Shown in pieces: positions 46,830 through 55,720 of a stretch of 64,000 nucleotides of DNA; position 1 is the first letter of the stretch; every line of letters starts with the position of its first letter. This DNA comes from Helicobacter sp. MIT 99-5507 (GTDB taxonomy: Bacteria > Campylobacterota > Campylobacteria > Campylobacterales > Helicobacteraceae). The notes under the pieces are model-generated. The model was given only the letters and a program-made list of their open reading frames with translations. It was not told the DNA's origin and ran no database searches. The translations under genes were made by a program, and so were the position numbers. Location of the stretch: contig NZ_NXLO01000001.1 of NCBI RefSeq assembly GCF_003364295.1, positions 310,001-374,000 on the forward strand, read 5' to 3'.

Positions 46830-48014
46830 ATGAGTGCCATCAAATCTATATTAAAAAAAATACGCGACTTATATATATCTATATTTGCAAATATCACTTT
46901 TAAAAAATCACGATGTATTAAAGATTCAATGATTATTTTACGAAGTGATGCAATCGGTGATTATTTGCTTTTTCGTAATTTTTTAAAAGAAATAAGAGAT
47001 GTCTATCCAAAATACAATATCACACTTATAGGAAATATTGCTTGGAAACAATTAGCTATACATTTTGATAAAGAAATCATAGATAATTTTATTTTTTTCA
47101 ATCCAAAAAAACTCACAAAAAATCCACTTTATGCTACGCAATTTTTACGCACTCTAAAAAATAATAAATACGATATTTTTATTAATGCAGTGCATTCAAG
47201 AGATGCTATAAACTTTTTGTTATCAAAATATATAAATGCAAGTTTATGCATTGCTCCACAAGGAGATTATATTAATACCACTCAAAATGCTAAAGCTAAA
47301 AATGACAGAATCTATACAAAAATCTATCCTAGTAAAAAAGAAATTTTATTTGAGTTTTATAGAAATATGGAGTTTTTTCAAAACTTTTTAAATAAAAAAT
47401 TAGAGACAAAATTAGAGCTAGATTCTACTAATTTAGCTTTTAAATATATTCAAGACAAATTTAAATTACAAACTCCATATAGCGTCCTTTTTATTGGTGC
47501 AAGCACCTCTTTTCGCAAATGGAATATAGAATCCTTTGGGGAAGTAGGAATACATTTGATAAAAAAATATCAACAAAATATCGCTATTTGCGGTGGAATT
47601 GATGATAAAGAAAATGCAAATATATTACAAAAGATAATAGAATCTAAAGAATCTAGCAAACAAATATATAATCTAGCTGGGGCTACAAGTCTCTTAGAGC
47701 TTGCAAGAATCGTGTATAATGGCAACCACTTGATCTCAAATGAAACAAGTTGTGCTCATTTAGGAGCTATATTAGACACGACGAATGTTTTCGTCGTGTC
47801 TAATGGCAACCACCTAGGCAGATTTATCCCTTATCCAAATGAGCTAAGGGATAAATACTACCCGGTGTTTCACCATTTTATAAAAAACAATTTCGATAAA
47901 TATGAAGAACTAAGCAATACATATGCCTACAAAAGCACACTAGATATAAATGAAATTACAGCACAAGATGTAATTAAAATTATTGATTTAACTTTACAAA
48001 AGGAGAAAAAATGA
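46830..48014 (+). CDS. GT9 family (heptosyltransferase-like) glycosyltransferase
   Basis: The 394-residue GT-B enzyme of the ADP-heptose:LPS heptosyltransferase family starts with ILRSDAIGDYLLFRNFL (about 31), has LFIGASTSFRKW mid-way and the C-terminal ISNETSCAHLGA plus VVSNGNHLGRF. It adds a sugar to a lipid-linked or LPS acceptor; the donor is not predictable. The ATG starts 1 nt after the preceding stop codon and its end overlaps the next gene by 4 nt. Confidence 0.85.
   Translation: MSAIKSILKKIRDLYISIFANITFKKSRCIKDSMIILRSDAIGDYLLFRNFLKEIRDVYPKYNITLIGNIAWKQLAIHFDKEIIDNFIFFNPKKLTKNPLYATQFLRTLKNNKYDIFINAVHSRDAINFLLSKYINASLCIAPQGDYINTTQNAKAKNDRIYTKIYPSKKEILFEFYRNMEFFQNFLNKKLETKLELDSTNLAFKYIQDKFKLQTPYSVLFIGASTSFRKWNIESFGEVGIHLIKKYQQNIAICGGIDDKENANILQKIIESKESSKQIYNLAGATSLLELARIVYNGNHLISNETSCAHLGAILDTTNVFVVSNGNHLGRFIPYPNELRDKYYPVFHHFIKNNFDKYEELSNTYAYKSTLDINEITAQDVIKIIDLTLQKEKK
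47771..47804. repeat. Perfect palindrome inside the GT9 gene
   Basis: 15-bp arms ATTAGACACGACGAA / TTCGTCGTGTCTAAT around TGTT. The encoded ILDTTNVFVVSN matches the expected strand before SNGNH. A 13-bp direct repeat TAATGGCAACCAC occurs at 47718 and 47801. Confidence 0.93.
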
Positions 48015-48733
48015 CAGATTATTTTGAAGCAAGAGGAGTAAAGGCTGAATTTTACAAAGATGCAAAATTGCCTGCTTACTACAAAGAAGTATTAGAGGGA
48101 CTTCCTCATGATGCAAGGATTTTAGATTTTGGTTGTGGATTTGGACAAAATTTATTTGCAATTAAAAATCATAATTTTACATGGCAAATGGGGGGGGGGA
48201 ATAGAGATTTTAGGCTTGTTGGTATTGATATAAATCCCAATGCAATAAATTTTGTAAAAAGTTTAGATATAGAATCTTTTTTGATAGAAGATATTTTTAC
48301 ATTTAAACCAAAAGAGAAATTTGATTTAATTATCACTACTCATGTGCTTGAACACTTAACAAAAAATAAGCTCATAGATATATTAAAACATTTTAGAGAA
48401 TCTGTGCTTAAAGAAAATGGTGCTATTTTTGTTGCTGTGCCAAATGCACAAAGTTTTACTGGCTGTTATTGGGCTTATGAGGATTTTACGCATAATACTT
48501 TATTTACAGCTGGAAGTCTTATATATGTGCTAAAAATGGCTGGATTTAAAAATATCAATATCATTGACAAAGACGCTCTAGCTGGAAGTAAAGGTATAAA
48601 AAAGTGGATTAAAAAGGTATTTTTAAAAATATATACCTTTCATATAAAATTTTGGTGCAAGATGACAAACTCTGCATTTCACGCACCAAGCCCACAAGTA
48701 TTTAGCTATGAAATAAAAGCATTAGCAAATTAA
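48011..48733 (+). CDS. SAM-dependent methyltransferase (phase-variable, ON)
   Basis: 240 residues with motif I ILDFGCGFGQNLF (about 37-49), acidic motif II LVGIDINP, and TTHVLEHL. A G10 tract (codons 60-63) inserts MGGGNRDF between the first helix and the second strand of the Rossmann fold and is in frame. It overlaps the GT9 gene by 4 nt. It probably methylates a sugar or a lipid-linked glycan; the target is unknown. Confidence 0.8.
   Translation: MTDYFEARGVKAEFYKDAKLPAYYKEVLEGLPHDARILDFGCGFGQNLFAIKNHNFTWQMGGGNRDFRLVGIDINPNAINFVKSLDIESFLIEDIFTFKPKEKFDLIITTHVLEHLTKNKLIDILKHFRESVLKENGAIFVAVPNAQSFTGCYWAYEDFTHNTLFTAGSLIYVLKMAGFKNINIIDKDALAGSKGIKKWIKKVFLKIYTFHIKFWCKMTNSAFHAPSPQVFSYEIKALAN
48190..48199 (+). 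repeat. Poly-G tract, G10
   Basis: In the methyltransferase at 48011, read as MGGGN; open with 10. Confidence 0.97.
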
Positions 48734-48741
48734 GCGATTTA

Positions 48742-48802
48742 TCCCTTAAAAATTAGAATCTATAATTTTGATATAATCTTTGATTAAATCAAAATTAAGG
48801 GA
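48742..48802 (+). promoter_or_regulatory. Promoter and inverted repeats before a methyltransferase remnant
   Basis: A TATAAT box (48772-48777) lies in a spacer with nested inverted repeats: TCCCTTA...TAAGGGA (48742/48796) and AATTTTGAT / ATCAAAATT (48764-48772 / 48788-48796). It may act as a terminator for the upstream operon and a promoter for the downstream one. Confidence 0.4.
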
Positions 48803-48807
48803 TCAAA

Positions 48808-49240
48808 ATGATGTTAAATTTTGCTTGTGGAAGTAGAATCCACAAAGATTTTGAAAATATAGATTTCTATCCAATAAATGAATAGGGTCGGAGATAGAAT
48901 CCTAGAAACAAATAAGTTGCAAACAAAAAATAAAAAAATCACATTAGATAAAATCAAAAATAAAATACTGATGAAATATCTAAATATAGTAAGTTTGTTA
49001 ATCCCAAAAAGTATTAGAAATGAAGTATTTATAAATACAATCATAGGAGAGAGACATAAATTTATGTATGATAGAATTAGTTTGAAAAATATCTTAGAAT
49101 CTTGTGGTTTTAGAGATATTAAAATAATGAGTTTTAATAAAAGCCAAATAATAAATTTTAATTCTTATTTGCTTGATATTAATAGCGATGGTAGCCCATA
49201 TAAAGGCATATCATCAATATATATTGAATGCAAAAAATAA
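48808..49240 (+). pseudogene. Methyltransferase with its core deleted
   Basis: The N-terminus is present (ATG at 48808, MMLNFACGSRIHKDFENID, ending at TAG 48883). Without a gap the sequence then continues in another frame as RVGDRILETNKLQTK ... FMYDRISLKNILESCGF to a normal end at 49240. The middle with the SAM site and the metal/acceptor motifs of this glycan-methyltransferase type is missing. One internal deletion explains both the loss and the frame change. Not functional. Confidence 0.7.
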
Positions 49241-49253
49241 AAAAGTGGTGATT

Positions 49254-50175
49254 ATGAAATGTATTTTGTGTGGAAGTGATAATACAAATAAGATTGATGT
49301 AATAAAAAAAGATGATTTAATTAGCTTGTATAAAAAGGCATTTGATATAAATGTAGAAAATATCATAAAGCAAGATTTATTTTATCATCATTGTTGTGAT
49401 TGTGATTTAAGATTTTTTACACTAGAAAATGGGGAGATTCCAAGTGGTGATGATGGATTTTACAATCATTTAAATAAACTACCTTGGTATTATATGCAAG
49501 AAAAAAATGAATACCATTTTGCAAAGCAATTTATTAAAAAAGATTCTAGAGTTTTAGAAGTTGGCTGTGGAAAAGCTGCATTTGCTAGTTTTTTACCAAA
49601 TAAGCAAAATTATATTGGCTTAGAATTTAGCAGTGATGCAAAAAAGTTGGCAAAACAAAATGGCATAAATATAGAAAATATTAGCATAGAAGAATATTCT
49701 AAATCTAATAAAACAAAATTTAATATAGCTTGTAGTTTTCAAGTGCTAGAGCATGTAACAAATCCTTATAGTTTTATCCACTCACAGATAAAATGCCTAA
49801 ATTGGGGGGGGGCAGCAAGGTGATTTGCTAATAATAGCAGTGCCAAGCCAAGATAGCTTTATATCAAAATGTAGCAATGGAATCTTAAATATGCCACCAC
49901 ATCATATTAGTCGCTTTAGTGATAAAACTTTAAAAAATATAAGTGAGATTTTTAATATAGAATTATTAGAGATTTATCACGAAAGTGTGCAAAAGGAACA
50001 TTTTGATTTTTATAAACAAACAATATGGGCAAATATATTTTTAAAACCAAAGTTGATAGATACAAGCATAAAAAGAAAAATCATAAATAAAGCAGGAATC
50101 TTTGCTAGACCTTTTATAAAGATTCCAAATGATGCATATGGACACACTGTTGTAGCTGTGTATAGAGTAAATTAA
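49254..50175 (+). CDS. Zinc-finger SAM methyltransferase (phase-variable, OFF here)
   Basis: The full frame is about 306 residues. The N-terminal zinc-type domain has MKCILCGS and HHCCDCDLRFF; the methyltransferase domain has VLEVGCGKAAFAS (about 101) and SFQVLEHV. A G9 tract at codons 184-187 sits where the conserved GG before strand 4 is expected and leads to WGGAAR and a stop. With 8 or 11 G the frame joins QQGDLLIIAVPSQD and runs to 50175. The start is ATG 49254; a longer frame to 49173 overlaps the pseudogene. Probably a sugar C- or O-methyltransferase. Confidence 0.78.
49804..49812 (+). repeat. Poly-G tract, G9, followed by CAGCAAGG
   Basis: In the methyltransferase at 49254. Nine = OFF; 8 or 11 = ON. 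Confidence 0.97.
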
Positions 50176-50189
50176 AGGATTAAAATTAG

Positions 50190-51065
50190 ATGGATAAAAT
50201 AAGTATTATTACAATAGTCTTTAATGATATAAACAATATCAAAAAAACGCTAGATTCTGTAATAAATCAAACTTATGAAAACTTACAATACATAATCATT
50301 GATGGAAAAAGCAATGATGGCACAAAAGAATTTATAGAAAATAAAATCAAAAATATTTCAAATATCACGGAAGAAATAAGCAATGATGATATTTATCACC
50401 TAAAAGCCACAAAAAAGAATAATAAAAATTTTACTTTTTATTTTATTAGTCAAAAAGATCATGGAATCTATGATGCTATGAATAAAGGCATAGATTTAGC
50501 AAATGGTAAATGGTGTAATTTTATGAATTGTGCTGATAAATTTTATAATAGCAATGCGATATATAAAGTATTTGAAAAATTCAATACAAAAAAAGAGCAA
50601 GATAATATAAAACAACCTTGTGTAATATATGGAAATACGCAAATGGTATATGATAATACCTGCTCTAAGATTCTCCTAGCCTCACATAATCACAAATTTC
50701 ATCACAAATTCATTCATCAATCATCTTTTATTGATACTAATATCATCAAAAAATACAAATTTGATACGAGATTTAAAATCGCAGGTGATACAAATCTTTT
50801 TACAATGCTATACAATAATGGCTACAAGTTTTTATACATTGATGAAGTCATAAGCAGTTTTAATCTAGATGGAGTTAGTGGAAAATTAAGCTATCAAATG
50901 TTTAAAGAAGATTGCATTATTGGATATAAATATAATAAATTATATCCATTGTTTAATACCCTAAAAGTCCTATTTAGAGATATGCCTAGATATATCATTA
51001 GAATCTCCTTACCAAAAAAGATAAGAAATAAAGCTAGAGTTTTGATTAGCAAAAAAAGAATCTAG
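50190..51065 (+). CDS. GT2 glycosyltransferase
   Basis: The 291-residue GT-A enzyme starts with ISIITIVFNDINNIKK, has IDGKSNDGT (metal/nucleotide region), and HGIYDAMNKGIDLANG that marks the WcaA-like subgroup. No tract. It contains a charged insertion (about 52-80) relative to the related gene at 53886. Specificity is unknown. It ends 33 nt before the next GT2. Confidence 0.85.
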   Translation: MDKISIITIVFNDINNIKKTLDSVINQTYENLQYIIIDGKSNDGTKEFIENKIKNISNITEEISNDDIYHLKATKKNNKNFTFYFISQKDHGIYDAMNKGIDLANGKWCNFMNCADKFYNSNAIYKVFEKFNTKKEQDNIKQPCVIYGNTQMVYDNTCSKILLASHNHKFHHKFIHQSSFIDTNIIKKYKFDTRFKIAGDTNLFTMLYNNGYKFLYIDEVISSFNLDGVSGKLSYQMFKEDCIIGYKYNKLYPLFNTLKVLFRDMPRYIIRISLPKKIRNKARVLISKKRI

Positions 51066-51098
51066 ATTCTGCTATAATCAAGATTTTTAAATAAAATT

Positions 51099-51626
51099 TT
51101 GGTAGATAAAAGTGGTAATTTTCTAGATCCATCCACAACAAATAAAATCTTATATGACAAACTTGATTTAAAAATACTAAAAAGAACTAGAATGGAAAAA
51201 TATATCAAATCAAATACAAAAGATAAGACAAAAAAGCTCACCACCCCTTTTATATCAATTATCATCCCTGTGTATAATGTAGAAAAATACATATCTCGTT
51301 GCCTTGAATCTTGTATAAATCAAAGTTTTAGTGATATTGAGATTTTATTAATTGATGATTGTGGAAATGACAATAGCATATCTATTGCAAAATCTTTTGC
51401 AAAAAAAGACTGCAGGATTAGAATCATCAAAAATGAAAAAAATCTAGGATTATTTCACACAAGAATTGTAGGTGAAAAAGAAGCCAAAGGTCTGTATTTA
51501 TTGCATTTGGATTCTGATGATTATATAGATTATTTTACTTGCAAGATTCTATATAGAAAAGTGTTAGATAAAAATGTTTTGATTGAAAATATCAACATTA
51601 TCTATGGGGGGGGGATTGCAGCTTGA
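51099..51626 (+). CDS. Truncated GT2 glycosyltransferase (first of a tandem pair)
   Basis: 175 residues from a TTG at 51099 (weak ribosome site; ATG 51192 is an alternative). The GT-A nucleotide-binding half is complete (ISIIIPVYNVEKYISRCLES, LIDDCGNDNS, LDSDDYIDYFTC), but the acceptor half is missing and the protein ends in YGGGIAA after a G9 tract. Its stop overlaps the TTG start of the next GT2 (TTGA). With G10 (or G7) the two would be fused via GGGDCSLNPPK. It shares 197 identical bases with its neighbour. Confidence 0.65.
   Translation: MVDKSGNFLDPSTTNKILYDKLDLKILKRTRMEKYIKSNTKDKTKKLTTPFISIIIPVYNVEKYISRCLESCINQSFSDIEILLIDDCGNDNSISIAKSFAKKDCRIRIIKNEKNLGLFHTRIVGEKEAKGLYLLHLDSDDYIDYFTCKILYRKVLDKNVLIENINIIYGGGIAA
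51252..51448 (+). repeat. 197-bp exact direct repeat, copy 1
   Basis: Identical at every base to 51638-51834 (offset 386). It codes for the first 65 or so residues of the GT2 fold. Confidence 0.95.
51606..51614 (+). repeat. Poly-G tract, G9, at the junction of the tandem GT2 genes
   Basis: Nine: the first gene stops at 51624-51626. Ten or seven: fusion with the second GT2. Eight: stop at about 51636. Confidence 0.97.
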
Positions 51627-52549
51627 ATCCTCCTAAAATATCAATTATCATCCCTGTGTATAATGTAGAAAAATACATATCTCGTTGCCTTGAATCTTGT
51701 ATAAATCAAAGTTTTAGTGATATTGAGATTTTATTAATTGATGATTGTGGAAATGACAATAGCATATCTATTGCAAAATCTTTTGCAAAAAAAGACTGCA
51801 GGATTAGAATCATCAAAAATGAAAAAAATCTAGGCACTTTTAATTCAAGAATAAAAGGCATAGAAAATGCAAAAGGAATATATTTATTATTTTTAGATGC
51901 AGATGATTATATAGAATATAATACTTGCAAAAAAGCCTATGACAAAGCATTAAATGGAAATAATACAAAAGAGCAAATAAAAGAGGATAAATTACCAGAT
52001 ATTGTATTTTTTGGTATGAGATTCTATCCACCAACAATAAAAAAAGTAGCACCTCCAGTATTGATAGATGAGCTGCATAATGAGGAGATTTTAAAAGCCT
52101 CTTTCGCCCATTGTGCCACACCTCCGTGGCACATATGTGCGAAGCTTTATAAAGCTTCGCACATTAGTAAAACGATAAATTTACTCCTAGCACATATGGG
52201 CGAATTTCCGCGTCTAAATATGGCAGAAGACGCACTAAAAAGCTTTGCAATACTTGCTTTAGCAAATAAATCTATTGGCATAAAAGATAAATTATACATA
52301 TATTGCAATAATCAATCATCAATAACAAGAAGAATAGATGAAAAATCAATACGAAAAAAAATAAATGATTTTGATAAGGTGCTAGATTATTTAGATAGAT
52401 TTGGTGAAATAAAAGAAATAAGAGAAAACAAATATTTCAAACAAACAAAAGATAGGACAAAAAATATATTAAAAGCCCAAAGAGAATTAGAATTAAGATA
52501 TTTACCTAAAGATGTAGCTCACGCTATTGTAGGGGGGGGGGAATTATAG
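51623..52549 (+). CDS. GT2 glycosyltransferase (second of the pair) with a poly-G C-terminus
   Basis: 308 residues from TTG 51623. The GT2 domain (ISIIIPVYNVEKYI, LDADDYIEYNTC) is followed by an acceptor region with KLYKASHI and MAEDALKSFAILA. The G10 tract at codons 304-306 ends it as GGGEL and the stop TAG directly abuts the next ATG. With G9 the frame would run on as NYRCPPLIPQYLNAAIKSL and KWQTYVRILAY to 52673 (349 residues), which looks like a genuine GT2 tail. Confidence 0.8.
   Translation: MNPPKISIIIPVYNVEKYISRCLESCINQSFSDIEILLIDDCGNDNSISIAKSFAKKDCRIRIIKNEKNLGTFNSRIKGIENAKGIYLLFLDADDYIEYNTCKKAYDKALNGNNTKEQIKEDKLPDIVFFGMRFYPPTIKKVAPPVLIDELHNEEILKASFAHCATPPWHICAKLYKASHISKTINLLLAHMGEFPRLNMAEDALKSFAILALANKSIGIKDKLYIYCNNQSSITRRIDEKSIRKKINDFDKVLDYLDRFGEIKEIRENKYFKQTKDRTKNILKAQRELELRYLPKDVAHAIVGGGEL
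51638..51834 (+). repeat. 197-bp exact direct repeat, copy 2
   Basis: Second copy of 51252-51448. Recombination between the copies would delete 386 bp together with the tract at 51606. Confidence 0.95.
52103..52204. repeat. Nested palindromes inside the GT2 gene
   Basis: A perfect 30-bp palindrome without loop at 52135-52164 (half ATGTGCGAAGCTTTA), a hairpin TGTGCCAC / GTGGCACA at 52112-52133, and outer 9-bp arms TTCGCCCAT / ATGGGCGAA at 52103 and 52196. The reading frame stays open and KLYKAS is the conserved family motif. Confidence 0.93.
52532..52541 (+). repeat. Poly-G tract, G10, at the 3' end of a GT2 gene
   Basis: Ten stops 6 bases later, against the next ATG; nine extends the protein 41 residues into the next gene. 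Confidence 0.97.
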
Positions 52550-53902
52550 ATGCCCTCCTTTAATACCTCAATATCTAAATGCAGCTATAAAATCTCTAAA
52601 ATATCATCGCAAGTGGCAGACTTATGTGAGGATTCTAGCCTACATAATGAGCATAGGAAAAATCAAGCTCTAAAGGTTTTACATTTAGCAAGTGATAGTA
52701 TTACAGGAGGGGCGGAGAGTGTATTTAGAAATACGATAAAAATCACAAGTAAAGATTTTATCACTTATACTGCAAGTTGTGATAAAGAAATAAAAGATTC
52801 TAAAAAACACATAATCTTGGATGATTATCAAAACTACAACAAAATCACTGCAATCATAAAATATATCTTTAATATAAAAAATTACTCTACTCTACTTTTC
52901 TCTTTAAATGAGCTAAAACCAGATGTAATCCATACACAAAATTATCTATCGCGTCTTAGCCCTAGTGTGCTTTTTGCACTAAAAAGATATAAAAAACAAA
53001 ATCCAAATATAAAACTCATCTATACACAGCATAGCTTTGGTGTATGTGGAAATAGCTGTCTTTATAACTACAATAAAAATCAAGTTTGCGAATCTTGCAT
53101 AAAAGGAAATCAGCTACAAATTGCTTTTAAAAACTGCGATAGAAGAGGAAGAATCTATTCTTTTATAAAAGCTTTAAGGACTATATTTTATCAAGGAATA
53201 TTTCTAAAAGAACAAAATCTATTTGATAAAATCATCTTTGTTAGCAATTTTCAAATGCAAAAACACATAGATGATAATTATGATAAAACTAAACTAAAAG
53301 TCATCACAAACCCGATAGATTCTAGCTTTTATAATCCAAATATCTCAATAGAGCAAAAAGAAAATTTGATAGTCTTTTTTGGGAGAATTAGTAAAGAAAA
53401 AAATGTAGCAATACTAATAGAAGCATTTTATAAATTACATAAAGATTTTAAAGATTACAAACTGCTTATTATTGGTGATGGCGATGATAAAATACGATGC
53501 GAGAATCTAGCAAAAAAAATATTTAAAGATTCTAAGCCATATATTTTTATCCCACATCTAAGCCCAAAAGAACTAAGAGAGAAGCTAAAAAGTGCAAAGA
53601 TTAGCATTTTACCATCAATATTGTATGAGAGCTTTGGACTTACAATAATAGAATCTATACTATCTAGTGTCGTGCCAATTGCAAGTGATATCGGGGCTTT
53701 AAGTGAGACTATAGATAAATTTGGCGGACTTAAATTTACCCCAAATTCAAAAGATTGCTTACATGAAGTGATGAAAGAAGCACTAAATAATTATAAAAAA
53801 TATTTTTATAATCTATCAAAATGGCAAGAAAAAATCTTAAAAGAAACAAACAACAAAAGATATCTAGATAATCTAAAGGAAATCTATGAAGCCAAAAATT
53901 AG
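52550..53902 (+). CDS. GT4 glycosyltransferase
   Basis: 450 residues from ATG 52550. The GT4 fold begins at LKVLHLASDSITGGAE (about 43), with QHSFGVCGNSCL, a CESCIKG cysteine pair, IVFFGRISKEKNV and the donor motif ESFGLTIIE. The first 42 residues occupy DNA that in another frame encodes the putative tail of the preceding GT2, so the N-terminus is uncertain; a GTG near 52610 is an alternative. It overlaps the next gene by 17 nt. Confidence 0.82.
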   Translation: MPSFNTSISKCSYKISKISSQVADLCEDSSLHNEHRKNQALKVLHLASDSITGGAESVFRNTIKITSKDFITYTASCDKEIKDSKKHIILDDYQNYNKITAIIKYIFNIKNYSTLLFSLNELKPDVIHTQNYLSRLSPSVLFALKRYKKQNPNIKLIYTQHSFGVCGNSCLYNYNKNQVCESCIKGNQLQIAFKNCDRRGRIYSFIKALRTIFYQGIFLKEQNLFDKIIFVSNFQMQKHIDDNYDKTKLKVITNPIDSSFYNPNISIEQKENLIVFFGRISKEKNVAILIEAFYKLHKDFKDYKLLIIGDGDDKIRCENLAKKIFKDSKPYIFIPHLSPKELREKLKSAKISILPSILYESFGLTIIESILSSVVPIASDIGALSETIDKFGGLKFTPNSKDCLHEVMKEALNNYKKYFYNLSKWQEKILKETNNKRYLDNLKEIYEAKN

Positions 53903-54686
53903 CATAATCACAGCAATATATAATGATAAAGAAAATATTGCAGCTACAATAGAATCTATCCTCAATCAAACATATGAAAATATCGAATATATCATCATTG
54001 ATGGTGGAAGCACAGATGGAAGCATAGAAGTTATAAATAAATATCTAAATAATAAACCAAAATATCTAAAACATAATATAGATAAATTTATAAGCAAAAA
54101 AGATGATGGAATCTCTCATGCTTTCAATAAAGGTATAAATCTATCTAGTGGGGAGTATATAAACTTTCAAGGTGCAAGCGATATATTGGATAATAAATAT
54201 GCAATAGAAGAATTATTTAAAGATGTAGATTCTAGCTTTGATTTAATATTAGGTAGAATAAAACGAGTAAGCAATGATGAATACAACAAAATATTATATT
54301 TCTCCAAAAAATACAAAAGAAATCCGCTAGATTCTTTGCTCTGGAAGATGAATATTCCACATCAAGGACTTTTTACAAATAAAAGATTTTTTCAAAAATA
54401 TGGACTTTTTAGGCTTGATAAGATTTATAGTATGGATTATGAACAACTCCTAAGGGCATATAAAGATAGAAAAAACTTAAAAATACTTTATAAAAATATC
54501 TTTATATCAAGATGGAAAGAAGGAGGCATTGGAAGCGGAAAAACAAAAGAAATACTAAAAGAATATCATCAAAATAGAGTAGAAAACAAAATCGCAAATA
54601 AAATAGTGCTGTATTATGTGTATTTTTGGAGTTTATTTAAATTCTATACAAAATCAATTCTTTTAAAAATAATCAAAGGAAAATAA
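53886..54686 (+). CDS. GT2 glycosyltransferase
   Basis: The 266-residue GT-A enzyme has ISIITAIYNDKENIAATI, IDGGSTDGSIEV, DDGISHAFNKGINLSSG and the substrate-side MNIPHQGLF. It is of the same WcaA-like subgroup as the gene at 50190. No tract. Its start lies in the 3' end of the GT4 gene and the next gene begins 1 nt after its stop. Confidence 0.87.
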   Translation: MKPKISIITAIYNDKENIAATIESILNQTYENIEYIIIDGGSTDGSIEVINKYLNNKPKYLKHNIDKFISKKDDGISHAFNKGINLSSGEYINFQGASDILDNKYAIEELFKDVDSSFDLILGRIKRVSNDEYNKILYFSKKYKRNPLDSLLWKMNIPHQGLFTNKRFFQKYGLFRLDKIYSMDYEQLLRAYKDRKNLKILYKNIFISRWKEGGIGSGKTKEILKEYHQNRVENKIANKIVLYYVYFWSLFKFYTKSILLKIIKGK

Positions 54687-54687
54687 T

Positions 54688-55720
54688 ATGAACTATGAAG
54701 CACTCTATATTACACACTTACCAAGCTTTTATAAGATAAATATTTTTAATGAAATAGCAAAAGATAATAGAATCTTGGTGATATTTATTGGATTAAAAAG
54801 CATTCAAAGAAAAGATGATTTTATAAATGGTGTGATGAAATTTGATTATTTATTTTTAGAAGAATGTGAATTTGAAAAAATAAACAAAATAAAAACAAGT
54901 ATAAAATTATTAAACATACTAAAAGATATAAGTTTTAAAAAGATTATTGTAGGTGGTTATGATATGCCGCATTTCTGGATAGCTCTGATCTTTTGTAAGA
55001 TTTTTAAAAAAAGTATAAAAGCAACAATCCTAGAATCTAGCATAATTGAGAGCGGGCTTAGCGCGCTAAAATTAGGCTTAAAAAAGATATTTTTCTTTTT
55101 CAATGATGCAATAATAGTCGCTGGGGGGGGGGTCGCACAGGGATTTAGCACTAAAAATCAATAAAAATAAAAAGATATTTATTGCAAATGGTGTTGGGAT
55201 TCCAAATATATTTTATGCAAATATAAATAAGCAAAATTATAATCCTAAAAATAAGCAGTTTTTATACATAGGCAGAATCTCAAAAGAAAAAAATATTGAT
55301 TTATTATTAGAATGTTTTAGAGATTCTATATTTCATTTAAATATCATTGGCGGCAAAATAGATACAAAACAAAGCAATATAACATGTCTTGATTATATCA
55401 ATAATGACAATATAGCAAATATCATTCAAAATCACATTGCTTTGATACTTCCATCAACTAGTGAGCCTTGGGGACTTGTAGTAGATGAAGCATTGCTATG
55501 TGGTGTAAGTGTGATTGCAAGCTCAAATGTAGGCAGTAGTAATGAGCTAATAAAGCCATATAAAAGCGGGATTATCTTTGAGAATAATAATTTAGAGGCA
55601 CTAAATTATGCATTAGAAGAAATGGATAAAAACTATTTAAAATATCATAAAAACACCTTAAAGATTGATTTTAAAACAAGATATGAAAAAATGAAAAAGG
55701 CATATTTATTGGATGAATAG
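54688..55720 (+). CDS. GT4 glycosyltransferase (phase-variable, OFF here)
   Basis: The full frame is about 343 residues. The first half (54688-55132) has YITHLPSFYKINIFNE and the end of the N-terminal Rossmann domain. A G10 tract at codons 146-148 then gives GGGVAQGFSTKNQ and a stop at 55164. In the other frame, free of stops from 55133 to 55720, the donor domain follows: IFIANGVGIPN, FLYIGRISKEKNIDLLLE, EPWGLVVDEALLCG. Nine G (or 12) would join them. The 3' end overlaps the acyltransferase gene by 8 nt. Confidence 0.82.
55058..55069. repeat. 12-bp palindrome
   Basis: TTAGCGCGCTAA, a perfect palindrome in the GT4 gene with a GC-rich centre unusual for this region. Confidence 0.5.
55123..55132 (+). 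repeat. Poly-G tract, G10
   Basis: In the GT4 gene at 54688. Ten = OFF; nine or 12 = ON. Confidence 0.97.
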
